From Christensenella sp. UBA4379 (GTDB lineage: Bacteria; Bacillota; Clostridia; Christensenellales; Aristaeellaceae): a stretch of 14,287 nucleotides of DNA. Positions 13,102 through 14,287 of this stretch are shown here, in pieces. The position numbers and the translations under genes were made by a program. The DNA is taken from positions 6,342 through 20,628 of the forward strand of contig DGRV01000083.1 in NCBI GenBank assembly GCA_002391225.1. The letters are read 5' to 3'. The notes beneath the pieces are model-generated. The model did no database searches, was not told where the DNA came from, and saw only the letters and a list, made by a program, of their open reading frames with translations. How positions within the stretch are numbered: position 1 is the stretch's first letter; the number at the start of each line of letters is the position of its first letter.

Positions 13102-13195
13102 AACAAAACCCGCCCGGCACTGGTGAGTCCGCCGGTTGATCCGGCGGATGCCGACAGGCACCCCGAAGGGGCGGCCGGGCCGGGCGGGTTTTGTT
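13102..13195. terminator. Large bidirectional hairpin between dnaK and dnaJ
   Basis: Outer arms 13102-13118 and 13179-13195 are perfectly complementary over 17 bp and carry A-rich/T-rich ends, so each strand ends in GGGCGGGTTTTGTT. The 60-nt interior has its own perfect hairpin TCCGCCGG/CCGGCGGA (13128-13135/13141-13148) and smaller CCCC/GGGG and TGCC/GGCA stems. It could act as an attenuator lowering dnaJ relative to dnaK. Confidence 0.65.
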
Positions 13196-13298
13196 GATGT
13201 TTTCAGAGGGAGGTGTCGGAGGGGAAACCTCCGACAATGATCCGCAGCGACGACATGCGCGTCGCGAGGATGAAATCGCGTCAGCGATTTCTCCCTTA
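13196..13298. repeat. Pair of short perfect hairpins in the dnaK-dnaJ gap
   Basis: TGTCGGAGG/CCTCCGACA (13214-13222/13228-13236) and GAAATCGC/GCGATTTC (13272-13279/13284-13291) are both perfect. Between them GCGAC/GTCGC can also pair. No T-runs follow and no open frame is convincing. The function is unknown. Confidence 0.6.
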
Positions 13299-13405
13299 CA
13301 GATTTGCCGCCCGGGGCTGTGAGGGCCCGAAGATTGTGCCAGTGGCACAATCTTACCGAACAGCGGGCCGGTAGGCCCTGGAGGAAGGAACGAGAGGCAA
13401 ATCTG
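13299..13405. repeat. Nested multi-branch inverted repeat in the dnaK-dnaJ gap
   Basis: Closing arms CAGATTTGCC (13299-13308) and GGCAAATCTG (13396-13405) are perfect. Inside are a perfect 11-bp hairpin AAGATTGTGCC/GGCACAATCTT (13330-13340/13344-13354) and GGGCC/GGCCC (13365-13369/13374-13378). The arrangement resembles a folded RNA or a palindromic repeat element. I do not recognise a known family. Confidence 0.65.
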
Positions 13406-13416
13406 CCGGGGGGTTT

Positions 13417-13444
13417 CGCAGGGGGGTCGCAAGACCCCCTTGCG
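13417..13444. other. Stem-loop immediately after the dnaK stop codon
   Basis: Arms 13417-13428 and 13433-13444 form a 12-bp stem with one G-U wobble around GCAA. It begins one base after the dnaK stop. No T-run follows on the dnaK strand, so mRNA end protection is as likely as termination. Confidence 0.6.
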
Positions 13445-13445
13445 A

Positions 13446-14287
13446 TTATTCGACAGTGCCGTCCGCGTTGTAGGAACCGTCATCGTTCTGGCCGGGGTTG
13501 AAGCCGCCGTTGTCGGGCTGCTGATAGCCGCCTTCCGGAGGCGTCTGGCCGGCGCCGGGCTGCTGCTGATAGAGCTTGCCGAAGATGGCGTAGACCTTCT
13601 GGGTCAGGCTATCCATGGCGTTCTTGATCTCGGAGGCGTTGTTGCCTTCGCGGATCTTCTTGAAGGAAGCGATCTCGTTTTCGACGGTCTGCTTGTCCTC
13701 GGCGGACAGCTTGTCGCCGTTTTCACGCAGCTGCTTTTCCATCTCGTAGATCAGGCTGTCGGCGCGGTTGAGGGTTTCGACCTCTTCCTTGTGCTGCTTG
13801 TCGGCCTCGGCGTACTCCTCGGCTTCCTTGACGCGCTGCTTGATCTCTTCCTCGGTCATGTTGCTGGAGGCGGTGATAGTGACCTTCTGCTCGTTGCCGG
13901 TGCCCAGGTCCTTGGCGGAGACGTTCACGATGCCGTTCCTATCGATGTTGAAGGTAACCTCGATCTGCGGCACGCCGCGGGGCGCGGCGGGGATGCCGGT
14001 CAGCTGGAACTTGCCCAGGGTCTTGTTGTCGTAGGCCATCGGACGCTCGCCCTGCAGGACGTGGATTTCCACGCTTGTCTGGCCGTCGGCGGCAGTGGAG
14101 AAGACCTGGGACTTCTGGGTCGGGATGGTGGTGTTGCGCTCGATCAGGCGGGTAAAGATGTGGCCTTCGGTCTCAATGCCCAGGGACAGGGGGGTGACGT
14201 CCAGCAGCAGCACGTCCTTGACCTCGCCGCCCAGCACGCCGGCCTGGATGGCCGCGCCGATGGCGACGCACTCGTCGGGGTTGATGC
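13446..14287 (-). CDS. dnaK: Chaperone protein DnaK, C-terminal part (5' end outside window)
   Basis: About 279 C-terminal residues of the Hsp70 chaperone; the frame is open to the window edge, where it reads INPDECVAIGAAIQAG, the end of the ATPase domain. The DVTPLSLGIET linker is followed by the beta-sandwich substrate-binding domain (ERNTTIPTQKSQVFSTAADGQ, then VPQIEVTFNIDRNGIVNVSAKD), then the helical lid with heptad-like charged helices, and a Gly/Gln/Pro-rich disordered tail ending DGTVE instead of the EEVK-like or acidic DDK ends of many homologues. It refolds proteins with DnaJ, encoded next on the same strand, and GrpE, not in view. The stop is TAA at 13446-13448. Confidence 0.97.
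   Translation of the reverse strand, partial: INPDECVAIGAAIQAGVLGGEVKDVLLLDVTPLSLGIETEGHIFTRLIERNTTIPTQKSQVFSTAADGQTSVEIHVLQGERPMAYDNKTLGKFQLTGIPAAPRGVPQIEVTFNIDRNGIVNVSAKDLGTGNEQKVTITASSNMTEEEIKQRVKEAEEYAEADKQHKEEVETLNRADSLIYEMEKQLRENGDKLSAEDKQTVENEIASFKKIREGNNASEIKNAMDSLTQKVYAIFGKLYQQQPGAGQTPPEGGYQQPDNGGFNPGQNDDGSYNADGTVE

Noticed and set aside
13032..13445. CIRCE/HrcA operator or small protein gene in the dnaK-dnaJ gap
   Set aside because: No TTAGCACTC-N9-GAGTGCTAA match, and short open frames there lack ribosome sites and cut across the inverted repeats.

Overview
The window looks like a chromosomal segment of a GC-rich Bacillota bacterium, probably a Clostridia member of gut or rumen type. 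The grounds are two T-box riboswitches, strong AGGAGG ribosome-binding sites, ABC substrate-binding proteins with Gram-positive style leaders, the short archaeal/eukaryal-type ProRS, and an ECF sigma/zf-HC2 anti-sigma pair. Taxonomy below class is inference. I see no phage, insertion sequence, CRISPR array, tRNA or rRNA.

Layout. Positions 1-154 hold three tandem 32-nt hairpin repeats followed by inverted copies of their core. Next come a large extracellular substrate-binding protein (219-1838) and a cytoplasmic GH32 beta-fructosidase with its own strong promoter (1994-3466); together they suggest uptake and hydrolysis of a fructosyl sugar. Two tandem terminators (3477-3610) insulate this from a less GC-rich pair, an ECF sigma factor and its membrane anti-sigma factor (3760-5213). 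An orphan YhcG/DUF1016 PD-(D/E)XK nuclease (5445-6557) follows with its own promoter.

The centre holds two aminoacyl-tRNA sensing units. A T-box with a predicted proline specifier (CCC) precedes proS (6867-8306). A second T-box with a predicted tryptophan specifier (UGG) precedes a small Dabb-domain protein (8685-8975) and a TrpXYZ-type ABC importer (9072-11849). In both leaders the variable base of the UGGN bulge fits the expected discriminator base of the predicted tRNA (A73 for Pro, G73 for Trp). The second unit therefore reads as a tryptophan-starvation-induced importer carrying an unexplained Dabb passenger gene.

The right end is the minus-strand chaperone locus: dnaK (cut by the window edge) then dnaJ (TTG start), meeting the importer operon at a terminator near 11856-11884. 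The 414-nt dnaK-dnaJ gap is packed with nested inverted repeats and is the most structured unexplained stretch. The best candidates for something undescribed are the Dabb gene in the Trp T-box operon, the dnaK-dnaJ structured spacer, and the tandem hairpin repeats at the left edge.
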